Shown piece by piece: positions 38,001 through 52,769 of a DNA stretch of 64,000 nt. A model generated the notes under the pieces. The model saw nothing but the letters and a program-made list of their open reading frames with translations, made no database searches and had not been told where the DNA came from. The position numbers were made by a program, and so were the translations under genes. Origin of the DNA: Harmothoe impar (taxonomy: Eukaryota; Annelida; Polychaeta; Phyllodocida; Polynoidae); assembly GCA_947462335.1 (NCBI GenBank), contig OX381708.1:43527377-43591376 (forward strand). The letters are read 5' to 3'. Position 1 is the stretch's first letter. Every line of letters starts with the position of its first letter.

Positions 38001-40040
38001 TTATTTTATGCCTGTCCATATACGCAGGAGGACTGTCAATGAACGTATTCCCATATCAATCGTGACTGCAATAGTCCATTATCAATAACTGAAGAGATAT
38101 TTGCTATTGGGAATTGAAAGTGATGAGGGTCTAGTGAAGTATACGTGTGTACATATCAGACAAGCACAATTCTACGGCATATTTCCACAGCCCTGAATCA
38201 TGATTGATATGACACATTACCTTTAAATATGTTTTAACAGCCACATCATATTCGTCATCAGGAGCGCTTTCATTTCTCATTATATATAATATGTGCTTGT
38301 ATTTGTGTAAGGCTGCTTACGTGACAATTTCTCATAACATAATGAACCCCCTGCTAATTGAGCCTTCTATAGCCATTTCTGTCGTGATGCATACCCTGGT
38401 GAGTAACTCACCAGTGCTGCGCTCATGCACAATTCCGATCCTACTGATTGATACAAAATTACCGGTAACACGCTGTTTTTGTATTTTTCTTTCGACTTGC
38501 ATAAACATGTGTTTGTCATAATCTGTAGCGAATCAACGTAAGAATGATAGTGTTATCCGGACAACGTTACCAGTCATACCTTGCAGGACAGTTTCCTTAA
38601 GCCAAATAAGTATGGGCTACGTACGTCAGTAGGTCGCTAGAATATAATAACTGTGTATTTGATCTTACCCACAGACTGCCATATAAACTCAGCACTCTTC
38701 TCCTTGCAACGAGAATCATAGGGTTCACTCACCTAGAAACAAAGAGAGAGTTTATATTACAATCAATAGAGGACATGTACATATTATATCATTTAGTGGC
38801 CATTATTCATTATTCATAAGTTTTATGGATTACCTTGAAGTTTTTTTTATTAATATAAAATTATGAACGGCTTGAACATAAAATTAAAGGAATTATGTAC
38901 ATTTTTATCGAATGAAATTTCTCGGGGATAAATCTTTTTGTGATAAGAAAAAACTTCCAGTGGAAGACTCATTTGAGTTTTATGATATGGTTCATGCAGT
39001 AATATAACTTTATTTTACATATCCCAACTCTGTAACCTTCCAAATGACATCTACTTTTTAATGATTAAGGGTAGTCGCTATACATGATGAATCCATGGAT
39101 TAAATGAGAGAAACCAAATTACAACCCATCACCCTTGAATATTCAGAAAACCAGGTCAACTACTTTTTATTATATCTCAGCATCTCCGAGTTATTCCCAG
39201 ACATGTTTAAAATTGGTAAAACGACACCGAGCTATAAAAAGGGTCCCTCATCTGAGAATTCATTCCCCAGGCTACATGCATGGCGCGGCGCGTGAGGGTG
39301 GGATTCAGAGGGATAGGGTGGAATAAGACAGGATGAGACTGACACTCTGAATAATGAATAAAAAGAAACCCCCAACCAAAGGATGCTGCATGGTCTGTGA
39401 GATGGGATCTGTAAACAACTGCCTCATCGGCTGAGCTGCTCCTGGGTTGGGTTGAGCAGTTCCCGGGGTGGGGTGGGGGTGGGGTGTCAATGGAGGCCAG
39501 TGGGTGTGGTGGTGTCCGGGAGACTGCTTTCCTCACACTGACAGTCAAACACTGAATTATGTAGGACAAACCCCCTCCCCACAACCGAATAAACACAGCC
39601 TACATACATGTCGTAAACGGCAGAGCTGAATATAGGAGCAGTATAAGAGCTGCTCACTCTGTGAGAAGCTCCACCTTCAGCCCGCCCTATCTGCAGGACG
39701 GACTTTATTGCAGGACATGTGACCTGGCCAGTCTGTGAGGTGCATCATTATTGCTGCCCCAAGGTCTGGGAAATAATGGTGTGGGTGGTGGGGTCGGGGG
39801 GGGGGGGGGTCGGGGGTGATCTCTCATTGGCAATCTAGTCATGTGTAAGATTACGTTAGGTAACCTCATTGTTCCAGGGTTTGCATATTTTATTAAGCTG
39901 AGCGTCGTCTTGTTTGTGGATTAGCTGAAGATGTTAATCCAACTGTTTTTGTGCTGAATAGCAAGCGGCGTGGGGAAGGGGCAGAGTGGAGAGAGAGAGG
40001 GTTAGCTGTGTGAGTGTTAACATAATATCACACAGCAATC
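35013..40040. other. Host noncoding stretch
   Basis: No supportable gene is seen. A 24-bp unit (CATAACATTGCACCTTATTC…) is tandemly doubled at 37680-37728. 38385-38450 resembles the insert at 53180-53235 (GTAACTC.CCAGTGCTGC). GAGCTGCTC sites lie at 39433 and 39647. Confidence 0.45.
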
Positions 40041-40059
40041 CATTTTGTACGTCTGTGGG

Positions 40060-40880
40060 GACAATAGACCACAAACGTGACATTAGGCCTCAAACGGGAA
40101 CCTTGTGACACTAGCTGTTTGAGGCTTATTGTCCATTTAGTGGACGAATGCTATACATTTGAGGCGTCATGCATGTTTGTAGCCTAGTGTTCCAACATGT
40201 GACAGTTGGCCACAAATTGTGCCCATTTGAGACGTAATGTCATATTTGTGGGCTAGTGTTCCAACTGTGGCATTAGCCCTTAAAGACTGCCTGTTTGAGG
40301 CCTAATGCCCATTGTCTCCTTATGTGGTCTTATGTACTGATGTGTGCCAGTATGCCTGAATTGAGGCCTGAGGTCACGTTGCGTCATGTATGTAGCCTAT
40401 AGTTCCTTGGCACATGGTATTAGAGTTTGCTATACTTTTTGTAGCCCGTTTGTGGCCTATTCATTGTCTCGTCATGTGATATCATTTTCTGAATATGTGT
40501 CAAATGAGTACAGCAACTGTATTGTAATTGTTATTACATGTTTAAGTGCTACCGGTTCTGTATACTGTGTGTTTGCATCCTAATGTTATTTGTGGCATAG
40601 GAGAGCGTGTGAACCAAAGGCATTTGTTGTTTGTGACCTAAAGGTACTTGTTCGGAGCCGTATGTCATTAATGAAGGAACAGACTGTACCCATTTGAGGC
40701 CTTATGCCATGTTTGTGGCCTTAGTACATTGGGTATGAAATGGTACCTGTTTGAGGTCATATGTCGTTTGTGCTTTAATATCACTTATGAGGCCGAGCGT
40801 CTCAACATGTGACATTAGGCCTCAAAAGGACCCCGCTTGAGGGTTAATGTCACGTCTGTGGCCTAGTCGCCCCACAAGGC
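40060..40880. repeat. Degenerate repeat array with TTTGAGGCCTAATG core
   Basis: Variants of CATTTGAGGCCTAATGTC and TTTGTGGCCTAGTGTTCC recur many times, some in the inverse sense (GACATTAGGCCTCAAA at about 40080 and 40811). The units are diverged and irregularly spaced, as in an old satellite or decayed foldback element. Confidence 0.7.
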
Positions 40881-40889
40881 CACTAAATA

Positions 40890-43800
40890 ATAAATATATA
40901 GAATGACGAGATATTGCTACGCATGCTAAACTAAAATAGACATTGGGCGTTGCTCCCAAAAAAACTCACACACGTTCCAATAATCAGCCCATGAGACATA
41001 ATACATCATGGAGACGCTTCCCTGCTAATCCATCCATGGCGGCTTATTGAGAGCTGGGCGGGTATCATGCTCCTCTATAGGTATAACCCCGCCACCATTA
41101 GCACACAGGGGGAGCTGCTCACCAGGCTGAGTGGCTCAATGCCAAGTTTGTCTAACCCCGGCCAAAGCACAAGTATGTTTCGGGCTGAGCACCGATAAGC
41201 CATGGTCGTGGAGCCGGGCAGTGCATGGTGCAGTAGGGCAGGGCAGTAAGGTGGTAGGCTATATGGTCGGTTGGGTTATATTACGGGTGGAGTGGGGATG
41301 GGGGGGCATTGAGTCTTTGAGCCACTCAGGACCTGCTGAGGACGATTCACAGAGTCCGTGAGCTGCTCTGGCTGCCTGGAGCTTCATCAGTGCAGGATGG
41401 CTGCAGGCCAGAGCGCTTTACGCGTGTAAAGGGCAGAGGGGCAGCGACCATGGCGGGGCCAACCATGGAGGCTATGATTAAACCTTTAACGGTGGATATA
41501 AGAGACTTCCATGTTCATTCATCGCCATGATGATAATGGATTATCGTAATGTCAGCGAGTAATTCACTAGCACTCCCTTGGTGTATCATACTGACTCTTC
41601 GGGAGTGTACCAACCCCATAGGATCGGCATGATGCACGAATCTAGCTCAAGGAAGTCGCATTCCATAGCTGTATGATTGCAAACATTAAAGGGTTAAGGC
41701 TAAGTAGACACGCCCGTATCCTAGGCTATAACCTCCATATCTAATGTCTTTAGAAGTACTGCCCTAGAAGACAAGAAAAGAGAACGGATCTATGATACAA
41801 TAACGTCACATTGCGTTTACAAATGAGTATGTATTATACACTCATTTATGATCAACCGCTGATAAATGTTCGTTTGAAGTCACTAACTGTAACCTGCAAG
41901 CGGTTTGCATGTCGGGTGAAAAGATTAATGAGGAACTCGCAGAAAGTGGAAGAATGTTTCCTGATGTCATGCCAACAGCAAAGCAGCACAGGTAGAATAC
42001 AATATTAATGCACGATTTTTGATCCATGTTTAAAGCGTATTCTATCTGTGCCAACAAAGCATTTGTGTGCTTGTCTGCTTCTAGCTGGGTGGTGATGGTG
42101 GTGGGGCTTTGTTTGATAAAGCTGTTACAATATAGCAGGTAAATGGTAAAGCACAATGCTTGCTGTAATTTAAACAGACGAGGAAGGCAATGCCTGCAGC
42201 GCTGTTGGAGCCGACACCAATGTGACGATGGCCGTTTTTCGTCTACCCCTTTGTGCATAGCCCTAGAATAAAAGCCGTGTGCATTGTGTCGGCGGGACCT
42301 GTTATTTCCACCAGAGGAGGAATCAAGGCGAAGGCCTGTCAGGTGGTCTCAAAGCTGAGTGGTGGAAGGGGGTGCTTATCTTGGCGGCTGGAGCGGGCGC
42401 GGCTAGTGCCGGCCGCGTTAAGGGCCTCCGACTTATGACTGGGTTTGGTGACAGCAGAGGCAGGCCCCTAAATGGAATTCACTCGTTACTTGCCGAAAAT
42501 CTCATCCCCGTTTAGGTGCTTGGACCGGTAGACACTATATAGTTTAACTGCCCTGCAGATAGACTAGTCCTACAGACTGCGAGCACCCGGTAAAATCCCA
42601 ATACTGGTCTGACAGATTAAACGTCCAGACATTCCTGATGTTTTGGATTTCAAATATTAGGGACGTGAACTTATTATCTTCTTTTCACTAAGTATAAAAT
42701 ATTATATGAAATGTTGTTTAAATGATACAATAAACGGCAATATCCATAATACATATACGTTCCATAATCTCTTGCAAAAATATTGTCTTAACTTTTTCCA
42801 TGATACAATTCGGACAGCTGTAATAACTTTACCATTTATACCAGGCACGTCCCCCATCTAGCTCCCTTTCACCCCTGCCCTTCCAATATAAGGAGAAGTA
42901 GTTATTCCCTGAGGCGACATGGTCACGGAGGGCAATGTTTAGCGGGCAGCGACCTCCTCGTCCATCCTTATAATACTACTAGTGCCTGTGGAGGACGGGT
43001 CATTTCCCGAGTGTGAAATGGCTCTCTCCTTTTTACCTCTGTATGGCTGGGAGCAAATCGAGAAGGGCTCTCGGCACCTGACAGGAGGCATAGGGTTGGA
43101 GGCAGGTGCAGCATGACCTGCCTGACCTGCACGGACAGCAGCCCACTGGAGGAGCACCTCCTCCAGGGTGAGCAGACAGCAAGATGTGAGAGGGAGGGAA
43201 AGGTGATGTAGAGACCAGCCATAAGGCATGGATTGGCTGTTTCTATGGTTATAACATGGTGCTAGTGTTGGTGGGGTTAGGGCAATGCTGACGCAGCGGT
43301 GTGTATATATGGTGTACATATGATTAGCTGATATATCTATCATTTGCAAACCGAGATCTTGCACTGACGTACAAAGATATCTCACGTAAAGTTCCTTTTA
43401 GAAATGAGAAGATTGATATCAATATTCATAAGGACAACATGGCTGGAAAGTCGATTTTTTAAATAGTGGATGTACCGTTTATTGCGGTAATGTTAAACTA
43501 CTCAATCATGCTATCCGAGCAGAATGTAAATTTCTGGTACTAATGCATTTAGTTCAACCACCATGATAAAATTGTCTTAACATCTAGAAATGAATGGCAG
43601 AGAAGATTGGAACGCTCCTTGATGGAGTTGTATTCAGAATGAGGTGATTTCTCAGTGAACACTAGGGTCTCTTTTACAACAACGTGTCCCCAGCCATAAT
43701 GTTGCTCCTCTCACACCTAATTAAATTCATCTATAGCCCCTTTGACGCTGTAATCCGACAACGCGACAGGCAAATCCCACACCTCAATCTAAACACCTAA

Positions 43801-46800
43801 GGCGGCCAGTCTAGAAGGCCATTCCATAATATGGCATGAGCATGCAAAACACAACAACTGATGTCCATGAAAACTGATTGACGAATAGGAATCGAGAAGA
43901 ACTGTCAATGTGTATAACACCTCCCTACATATATTTGCCCGTACATACCTATGGAAATCCGTTGTGCAATTGTTCTGTAGTGATCTTTGTCAACACAAAT
44001 CGTTTTCCCCCAACTGAATATATTTTGTAATGCAAATCCACCTGGCCTAACATGGAGACGAGAAGAAGTGCACACATCTACACCTACATATATGGTATGT
44101 ACTTGTGGGTGCTGGGCTAAGAAGGGTGATATCATGGACTGGCTGACAGCATGGTATGACCACAGCCTCACCAGCCTCACTCATCAAAATGAAGCTCTCC
44201 TGTAAGCCCTTCTGACTATACCCCCCTAACGTGGTCACCCCTGAATATACGACGTCCTACGTCATCGGCAAACGCTGTTATGACGTTATGACGCTATCCA
44301 TACGTCCTTCCTTACCTCCCAACCCGCCTTGTCAAGCTGCCTCCATCTGTCCTCCTGTACCTTCTAGTTAAACGGATCCATGACCCAAGGGGCGGCCAAG
44401 TCTGCTAAATCACCCGACCTGCTGCTGGTGTACAGCAACCTGTACCCACAGGTTGTGTTCCACCAAACAGGGTCTAACATTGCAGCCAGTGTACAACATC
44501 GGCTGATGCTGGGTCCATACCACAGGCGTTATTATCAGGTAATGGGTACTATGCAGTGACAAATCAGTTTGTATTTACCCATTATTCTAGTTTTCATAAT
44601 AAAATAGAACATTAATTGTCTTTTACACAAACTGAGAATATTTGGTAGAAAAAGTGCAGTAGAAAGTAATGAAGTGAGAACCAACTTATAAATCTTAAAA
44701 TAAAAGGGAATCAGATTATTGAGACAGGTATATTATAGGAAATGCAATAGAGATTGTTATGTTAGACTATATGGTTTTCCAGCGTCCATATTCGCGGTAT
44801 AGTGTTATCATGGGGGACCGTTGCCAGACAAATATTTAGCATATGCATAAAACATGTATACACATTACGTCTCTCTTGAGCTGCCGGTTGAGTTAGCTGG
44901 TGTCACAATAGAGGCATTCCATAATCATGAGAACTATGTCAAGGGCTCACACTGTATGGTAAAGTCTATTAATATACATTATTGGGGTATGTGACCATGC
45001 CAAAGACTGGTGGTGTGTTCATAACTTGGTTTCTTACATATTTGGAGGGGCCTGGGAGTCACACTAGAGTGGACACATTTCAAACCAGTGTTATACTCTT
45101 TAACAAAACACAAACTCCTTAGTCATGAATAAATCGTGCATTCTTGAAAAGCGCATTTGCTGAAACAGCAACATAGTATCTTGTGACCATAAGGAGGGAG
45201 TTTGTGGCGATGGTGACATAGCCCAGCGATGCAGTGCGACTGAGGTATCAGCCACACCATTCTGCGGCCCACAACACACACCTTGCGACCATGAGGCTGA
45301 CCACGATGGTAGTATGAGGTATTGTAGGGCGTGGGGAGGAGGCTATCAGAGGCTGGCTGACGTGATGACTTGATCGGCTCCGTTTGCTGCATCTTGTGGA
45401 GACGCTGGGGGGACGGGCGGCAGACGCTGACGTCCAATTTGCTCTGATGGCCCTGTTGACCTTTGAGGCCGGGGGTGAGCTGCTCCTCTCATCTCCAACA
45501 ACACAGCATCACGACCCAGCTAGCAAAACTCGTAGTAAATCACGTCATCTCTACATCTTTTCTCAACAGATATTTACTACATTTGGTTACGTCGTATTCT
45601 TGGCCTCATGACGTCTTATATGCAAATGGTTTAGACATCATTCTTCAGACATCTTTTTGATGTAATATAATAATATCAATATGACCTGCTTTGAAAGATT
45701 TGAAAGACATCAGGAAGATGCCATATAAAGATGTAAGTAAGTGGAATAATTGTAGCATTGTGTGAGGTGGGTATATTCCAAAATCATTTTATTGTGGTAT
45801 AAATTTATTTCATAAATAAGATGCCAGATGCAAACACATTTTAGACATCATGAAAAGACATGTATCTAACGTCTACCCTACACCTAGAGTAAGACTTCTC
45901 CATCAGAAGTAGGTAACATCGAAGGCAATTGATTTAATCAGTGTATTTTGCCTGTAGACATCACCAATATTCCTGCAGAGACTTAGCACATTGATCCTAG
46001 CAAATTGGCCAAGATGTGATACCAGTTCATGGTCAGTATTTTGATTTGAATAGTTGTAGCAATCACAGAAAAGGTGTGCTCATACTAATCTCCCGGTTCT
46101 CCCTTAAACAATCATTCTACAGGAACAAAAATAACATATCATACATTCCAGACAAAAGTTGTTCAAATTTCATCTTCTTTGGAAATTCATTGTGTTGAAT
46201 AAATACTCATTCATGGTCAAAGTATTGCCAATGTAGATTGGATTCTATTGATATTGGTTAAGGGAGACATCTTGTGTTAAAAGAGTGAACCACTTGAATG
46301 GTAAAGTACAGATGTGTTATAGACGTAATAATCTGACCAGACAAGGATGTACCACATATATAAAGTATACGGAATATTGATGTCAAATCTATCACATCAT
46401 TTTAGGATGCACCTTAAGTCATGAATTTAACATCAATGTATTACGTGTATAATTTCTCAAAAAAAAGATGTAATATTCTGATCAAGATTTAACCTCTTGT
46501 TATGTTAAATAGTGACCACATTCGAACGTATGGATGATACCAAATGACTAATGTCTCTTTCACATGGCCATTTAGATGTAAATAATACGTAAGTTTCTTG
46601 TCAAACCACCATGTAAAATGATTTACTCCCTCAAGATGTCATTATGGGGTCATTTTTACGTATCAACGTGAATATGACCAGTAAAAGACATACTTTTTAC
46701 ATAAGGTGCTAGCTGGGGAGCAGCTCGCAGCTTCCTGGCCACTTCTCATGGCGCCGGGAGCTGCTCCTGCACCTCGCCACACGTGCATATACATTGCGGT

Positions 46801-48515
46801 GACTTAGGTTTGGGGAGGGGGAGGGACTCTTCAGTATCTGGTGAGGTCACCAGACTGGATACAAGTGAAGTCTCTTAGTAGTTTGTACTTCTGTTTCCAA
46901 TATCATATAATGATTTTAATGATAACCTGGCAATACTATGATGATGTCATGTATATTATGCAGGGAGAGAAATCGTTCATGTACTGAAAAAAGAAGCCTC
47001 CCCTGTAGTAGACGTAAGCAACATAAAGCATCCATACTAGAACAATGTTCAACAACAACATATATACTGCCTGGTGTTTCAGTCAATCACTATTATAATG
47101 ACTAGAAAAATCGAGTTGAATGTCTGAATAAAAGAATATCAAATTCCATAGAACTGTTCACTTAGTCCATGTGTATACAGACTAGTGCTAACACGATTTC
47201 ACATGATGAAAGGGTCTGCAGAGTTTGATAGAGCAATTCCTAAACAGCTGCTAAATCTGACAAAGACTGGAGGGAGGAAAAAGAAAGTACATTCTCATCA
47301 CAGATTACCGGAGTTACTGCCAAAGTATAGTCTCCTACTCAATATCTATGTGGGGCAATTAATCCTGTGACAAGTGTCAACATTATGCGATGGATGTGCC
47401 TACATTGTGTATTTACTTGTCCTCTCTCCAGCTAATATATCACAATGCATCATCTAACGACAATAGGAGAAGGCTGGTTTTAGATGTACTCTGGAATGTC
47501 ATATCCAGTGTGGCTCTGCACTTTCAGAATTATGATTCATAAAGCCAGATGCTACAACGATGTTGGACAGTGTTCATTGCAACGTGTAGAAAGACAAGAC
47601 ACAGAACAAAATGGGGTAAAACATGAAATAGTGGATGGGATAATTAGAGCCCAGACACTGCTGACGTTGTCAAAATACAATCCCTTGAAAAGCGAAATCT
47701 GAACACCTAACAAGACTTCGTGTTTTTATGAGTTTCCCATTTCACGCTGGCTCTTCTCGGACTAATACAATTTAATTTGTTAATGCCCGTCTGATAACAG
47801 GGAACAAGAAACTTAAATTGAAATGCATCTTAAGCAGCTCTCGTATTGCTTTTTACCTCAAATTTAGTCACACTTTTTCTAGGTCAGGATTTACAGGTCC
47901 TCTTTGATAATGCTCACCGTCCACTTGGACAGCCGTATCCTATACACCCGGTCCTATATAAAAGGCTAGAGCCCACTGGACGATGGACATGCTAGTGATA
48001 ACAAGGAGTTCTTGTAACGGAGGGATTTGTACTTGAGAATGGTACGTGTATATTAAATGTGTCTAGTGTTGGGCGACAAATCCACTTGTTTTTGTTACAA
48101 ATAAAGGTGTCCCTATATTGTGACCTAGGATAGGGCGGATGCCATCAGCAATCTATTGTTAAAGATGCAACTTTAATGTACAGGGCGTGGCTGCAATTGT
48201 TGTATAACCTTCTTTATAGGTGGCCCAGAAAGACCCATGAAACGCAAGCCCATTAAAACACATGAAGGTGATATGTATAAAGTGGACCTTTTAGAACTAT
48301 CAGCCACGCTTACACCATACCGTGAATATAGCACATGGACCTGACATTTGGGTTGTACTGTCTCAAATGGGAGTTTAATGGATAGCAGCGTTAAACAGGG
48401 CTTTGTTATATCTCTCTAATGGATTCTCCATGTAACGCTTTGACATGCACACACAATGTTCCCATTCTGAGATCGCTCTTCTGTCGATGCATAAAGGTCA
48501 TTCATGTATACTATA
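40890..48515. other. Host noncoding stretch
   Basis: No supportable gene is seen. Small GC-rich islands at 41090-41480, 42280-42440, 43130 and 46710-46780 interrupt AT-rich DNA. Five GAGCWGCTC sites lie in or beside these (41112, 41360, 45477, 46718 and 46758). A 21-bp palindrome CTGGAGGAG-CAC-CTCCTCCAG lies near 43145. Confidence 0.45.
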
Positions 48516-48520
48516 GTTAA

Positions 48521-48805
48521 GGGAGTGGTCATTTTTTAACAACAGGGGGGTAGGTGGATTTTCGCGCGAGCGTGTCAAAATCTTTTGCGTCCCCCCGCGG
48601 GAGGGGTTGACATTTTTTGGGTCCCCCCCTCAGGCAGGTTGAAATTTAGCGTGGCTGACCCCTTTGAGCTATAGTAACGCGCGGGCTTTTTCGCTTTAAA
48701 GGGGTCCAAATTTTTTTGGTTCCCCCCCTTCAAGTGGTCCAAATTTTTTTGGTCTCCCCCCAAATCCACCAACCCCCCCCCTGTTGTTAAAAAATGACCA
48801 CTCCC
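48521..48805. mobile_element. Candidate PIF/Harbinger-type MITE, 285 bp
   Basis: The 30-bp ends (48521-48550 and 48776-48805) are perfect inverted repeats starting GGGAGTGGTCATTTTTTAAC, and weaker symmetry continues for about 15 bp. TAA flanks both sides (48518-48520 and 48806-48808), which fits the TWA duplication of PIF/Harbinger elements. The inside repeats AATTTTTTTGGT(T/C)(T)CCCCCC and has no coding capacity. The perfect ends suggest recent activity. Confidence 0.75.
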
Positions 48806-48809
48806 TAAG

Positions 48810-51100
48810 GGGGGCTCGAGATATCTTATAAGGCAATGGTTTGGCAATCACCGCCCTTTTATTCCATGCCCTTTGTCACTAATAGTTCCATTATCGGCAG
48901 GGAATATGTATATAGGATTACTGTATGCCTGCTTGGATGACTTTTCACAATTCCCATTAACCAAAGAGTACTCCCTACAACACCTAATTACACTACTAGT
49001 TTTCCAACATCCACTTATTTGAGATATACCCAAAGCAGGCGAGATAAATATGCTGTCTAGGAGGCAGGGGAAAGGTCGTTGTACTACAAGATACCTTGAC
49101 ATCATCCGTGTTGTGACTTGAAGAAGGTGTACACTATCACCATTGACACGTAATATGACTGTAACATATCAGGCAGCATCCTCATTAGGGAACGTCCCAC
49201 AGAGAAGTACATCCTTTAATCTTACTACTGCATGGTATTATTGTCTGCAGTAACCTTATGAGTTGCTAATCAACATTAAATCAACCTGTGGCATGTAATA
49301 TTACCCGTTATATCAGGTAGCATGCTCATTAGGAACAGGCCCACAGAGTAGCAACCTTAAATTGACCCACAAGAAGCATGGGCATTACTACTGTATAATA
49401 TATGTATATGTAGTAACCATAGGAATTCCTACACAGAATATTGCATCAACCACATCTGAAAGAGGTACTCGGTGTCACTGTAAATCGTTATAGTATATTC
49501 AGAAACTCAAACAGCTCCCGAAACCCCCTCAAAATACTAACACCGCGAATTCTGTCATTTATCAATGCAATACTATGGTGATGCCTGATACTCAGCACAG
49601 TTTCATACACTACTACTACCGTCAGAGTCGTCTATCATATTGAGTTGCTCCTCAAAGAAACCCTTCGAGTGTATTTCCTGGTATGCCTCAATGACCTATA
49701 GAAGAGGTTATAATGTGACTCCGTCCACACCCCTTGTAGTGTCTACATTATGCATGACTGATATAGTGGTGTAATGGATTAAATGTATCCGCAGATACTG
49801 CTGAATGAACCACAGCTAGAAAGGACCAAATATAACTCCACCCATAGGTAGATTCACCTCGAGTCGACCACATACCTCAAGTTGCAGTTAGGACCTTTTC
49901 ATGCATGATACACTCTCTATTTTCCTTTGCTGGTAAGAACAATATTTAAATAGTACATATAGAGGGTTTATATGATGCATGGATAACTACAAATTGAGGT
50001 GTTCAAAGATGTGTTCGACTCAAGTGATACTACTCTATCAATATAACAGTATAGCTCCAGCATTATACCGGCCTATCAGGGCACTCCCTGCGCATCACGT
50101 GTCTGTGGACGGCACTGGTTGCCGGCCTCACGCCATGTCCGCTCCCATTTCCCGCCCGGGATCAGCAGTGCTGCGGCCATGGCGTGCTGCCGCCCCATCT
50201 CCACAATCTTCACCCTTTGTTGTCCAAATTACCCGGGTTCACACAAACAGGGACCTTTGTCGGACCTGCCAGCAGGAGACCACCATTGTCGGCTCCCCAA
50301 AAGGAAACCACTCCCTCCACACATCTCACCGCCGACTGACTGCAGCGTGAAATCTGAGAGCCCAGCCCCTTAATCTTCTATTAGGACTATTGAGTTTTCA
50401 CCAGCATTCATCTTTCCTCCATCTAGCCACCCCTTAGTGTGGTGTTATCAGCGGCGAATAACACACAGACGATGTGATTATCATAAATTATAACCGCTAT
50501 TAAAATATTTATTGACCCGATGCTCCACTCGTCAACTCCCATGTTTCCCTTGCTCCGTCTGTGATGGGTGTTTAGCCATTCAGTCCCCGCCGACAATCAG
50601 ATTGCCTCAATAATGAATATCTGCCATTCCTCGAGGGCCCTTAGTCCTTTTTCCTCCATCTCATTACCCCTGTATTTGGACTGGCTGGGGCCGTTCTAAA
50701 TATGTTGTTCTGCCTTGGGTTCCAATCATGGTACAGTTGGCTTTAGACCAAACGAAGGGACCTTCTGTTATGCCATCCCAGGAGGTGTGAATTCATGGGA
50801 GGTGGTTATATAGAGGCATCAATCATTTACAATAGTAAACTATCAAAAATATCTACGTTGGTATACTAACCATGCATAGCGAAACTCAACCTACGGGTCG
50901 TCTTGTTCATGGGTCAGGCCATAAGGGAATGTCCAAAAGGAATTTCCCAGGGTTTTGGACCTTGATATATTACTCGAGTTGCATAGTGCCACATATTATA
51001 TTCACACCCCAGTTCAACCTGCCCGATCCAGACAACCTGCAAAGATATTCCACCGAACTTTCCATGAAGCAGAGTCTGCAGTATAATACATGTAGCCAAG
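48810..51100. other. Host noncoding stretch
   Basis: No supportable gene is seen. The GC-rich part at 50080-50350 has short overlapping frames without domains. Confidence 0.45.
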
Positions 51101-51105
51101 ATAAA

Positions 51106-51327
51106 TGCCTCAAATAACGCAGAGCAGGCTCATGCAGCCTCCAACTGTTCAAGGCCAACCACCACAGATTCCCTTGGTTTTTGCTGTCGGTTCCCCTGGT
51201 GATGGTTTTATAGGTTTTAACCGTTTGTAATCAGGCATGAAATGTGGCAGGGCTACAGCAATGGCGAGCCCTAATACTAATAGATAATTCTGGCTGGATA
51301 ATCAGACGATGGGTTCTGATTTAATTC
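51106..51327 (+). repeat. Direct repeat, copy 1
   Basis: Matches 54436-54657 over about 220 bp with scattered differences. Shared blocks include CCCCTGGTGATGGTTTTA, TTTGTAATCA and ACAGCAATGGCGAGCC. It is a dispersed repeat or an old local duplication; no terminal structure is seen. Confidence 0.75.
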
Positions 51328-51329
51328 TT

Positions 51330-52765
51330 AAGTTTATTGGAGGTTGTCAGAGCGACTAATTCTTTGCAATATCAATCTTAATTCAACTTCATAAGCGTTT
51401 ATATGAATACCTAAATATCTCATAACACGGGTCTAGTCACCGCTATTACAGGCTTATTTCTCTGGCTTACTGGAATTCTGTTTTCGTATTCCGTCCAAGA
51501 TCAGCGCCAATTCAAGTTCCCAAAGAAGTGTATGTTCTTAAGGTGGGTGGTCTAAAAATGATTGAATTTCGTCAAGATCTACGTCATGACGCCCAAATTA
51601 TAAGTACTCTCAAATAATGAAAAGAAAATAGGGTGTCCCAATCTAGTTTCTGAGAATCTACAATAGGACCATAGAGTATTTAGCCACATAATTATGCAAG
51701 AAATATCATCTTCAAGTAATCAACCTTAATGAGTCTAATGTCCTACATCCAGAGACAACATTTGAAACATATGGTCCCATGTATATTTTAGAGGCTTTTG
51801 GTGGTTTTTACTTTAGTGAAGTAAATGGGGCACACAATCTCAATGTGGTATATATATATATATATATATAGCTTTCAGCAGGCCTATCGCCAGATCCTTA
51901 GTACAGTAGGGGAAAACATCAGGCTCACATGCAGGAGGTCCTGGCCTTCTTTTAGTTCTTGAGGAATGTTTTGACCACACATTAGACCTTAAGCCGAGGA
52001 CTTTTTTGGTACCAATGAAGTGTAGTAAACCAGACTTTGTTTTTTGGATTTGTATATGTCTAAGGTACCCAAATCACTTTGCTTGACATCTGGGTTGCCC
52101 AGCTTAGCTTCAGAATCCTATGAGATGTACGGTGACATCACCATTTTTTCATATTCTCCCGCAGGCAGGGTATCAGTCTGTATACAAGTTAATATTTGAG
52201 ATAAAAATCTAAGAATAGAACCGAATCAAAGCTCTTGCATAGCTTTTCATCTTAACATCTTTATATTGTAATTTCTTCATTTGCATATTTAGAATAATTG
52301 TTAAAAAAATCTTTTTTTTAATGAAATATTTCATGAAGTTTATGCTATGAATGAAAAAAAACACATAATATGCAGTCTTGCCTATTTATGGTTACATTAA
52401 AATAGTTACCTAGTATGTCTCGTAAAGTAAACAACACCTTTCAGCGCTGCCATAGTGTTTTTATCATATGATTGAGGCTATTTCTGTGATGACAAAAATA
52501 TGCTGATATCTGCGTAGGTAATGCTATATTGTTCATCTAATCCTTTATAAGCAAAATTAGAATAAAATATTCAAGATAAATGAACCTAAGTCCATGTCTC
52601 TTATGTTGATATCCTCCAATGATAGTTTTCCTATGTATAAATGCTAAATGATAACCCTAAATGTGATGATTCTAAAATCTCCCCATTGTGAATTAGGGAC
52701 CCACCTGATGAAAGCAAATGGGTATAGAATAACTTTCATAAGAGCCTCCCATGATCACAATGGAC
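51330..52765. other. Host noncoding stretch
   Basis: AT-rich. A (TA)n run lies at 51850-51870. No gene is seen. Confidence 0.45.
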
Positions 52766-52769
52766 ATAT

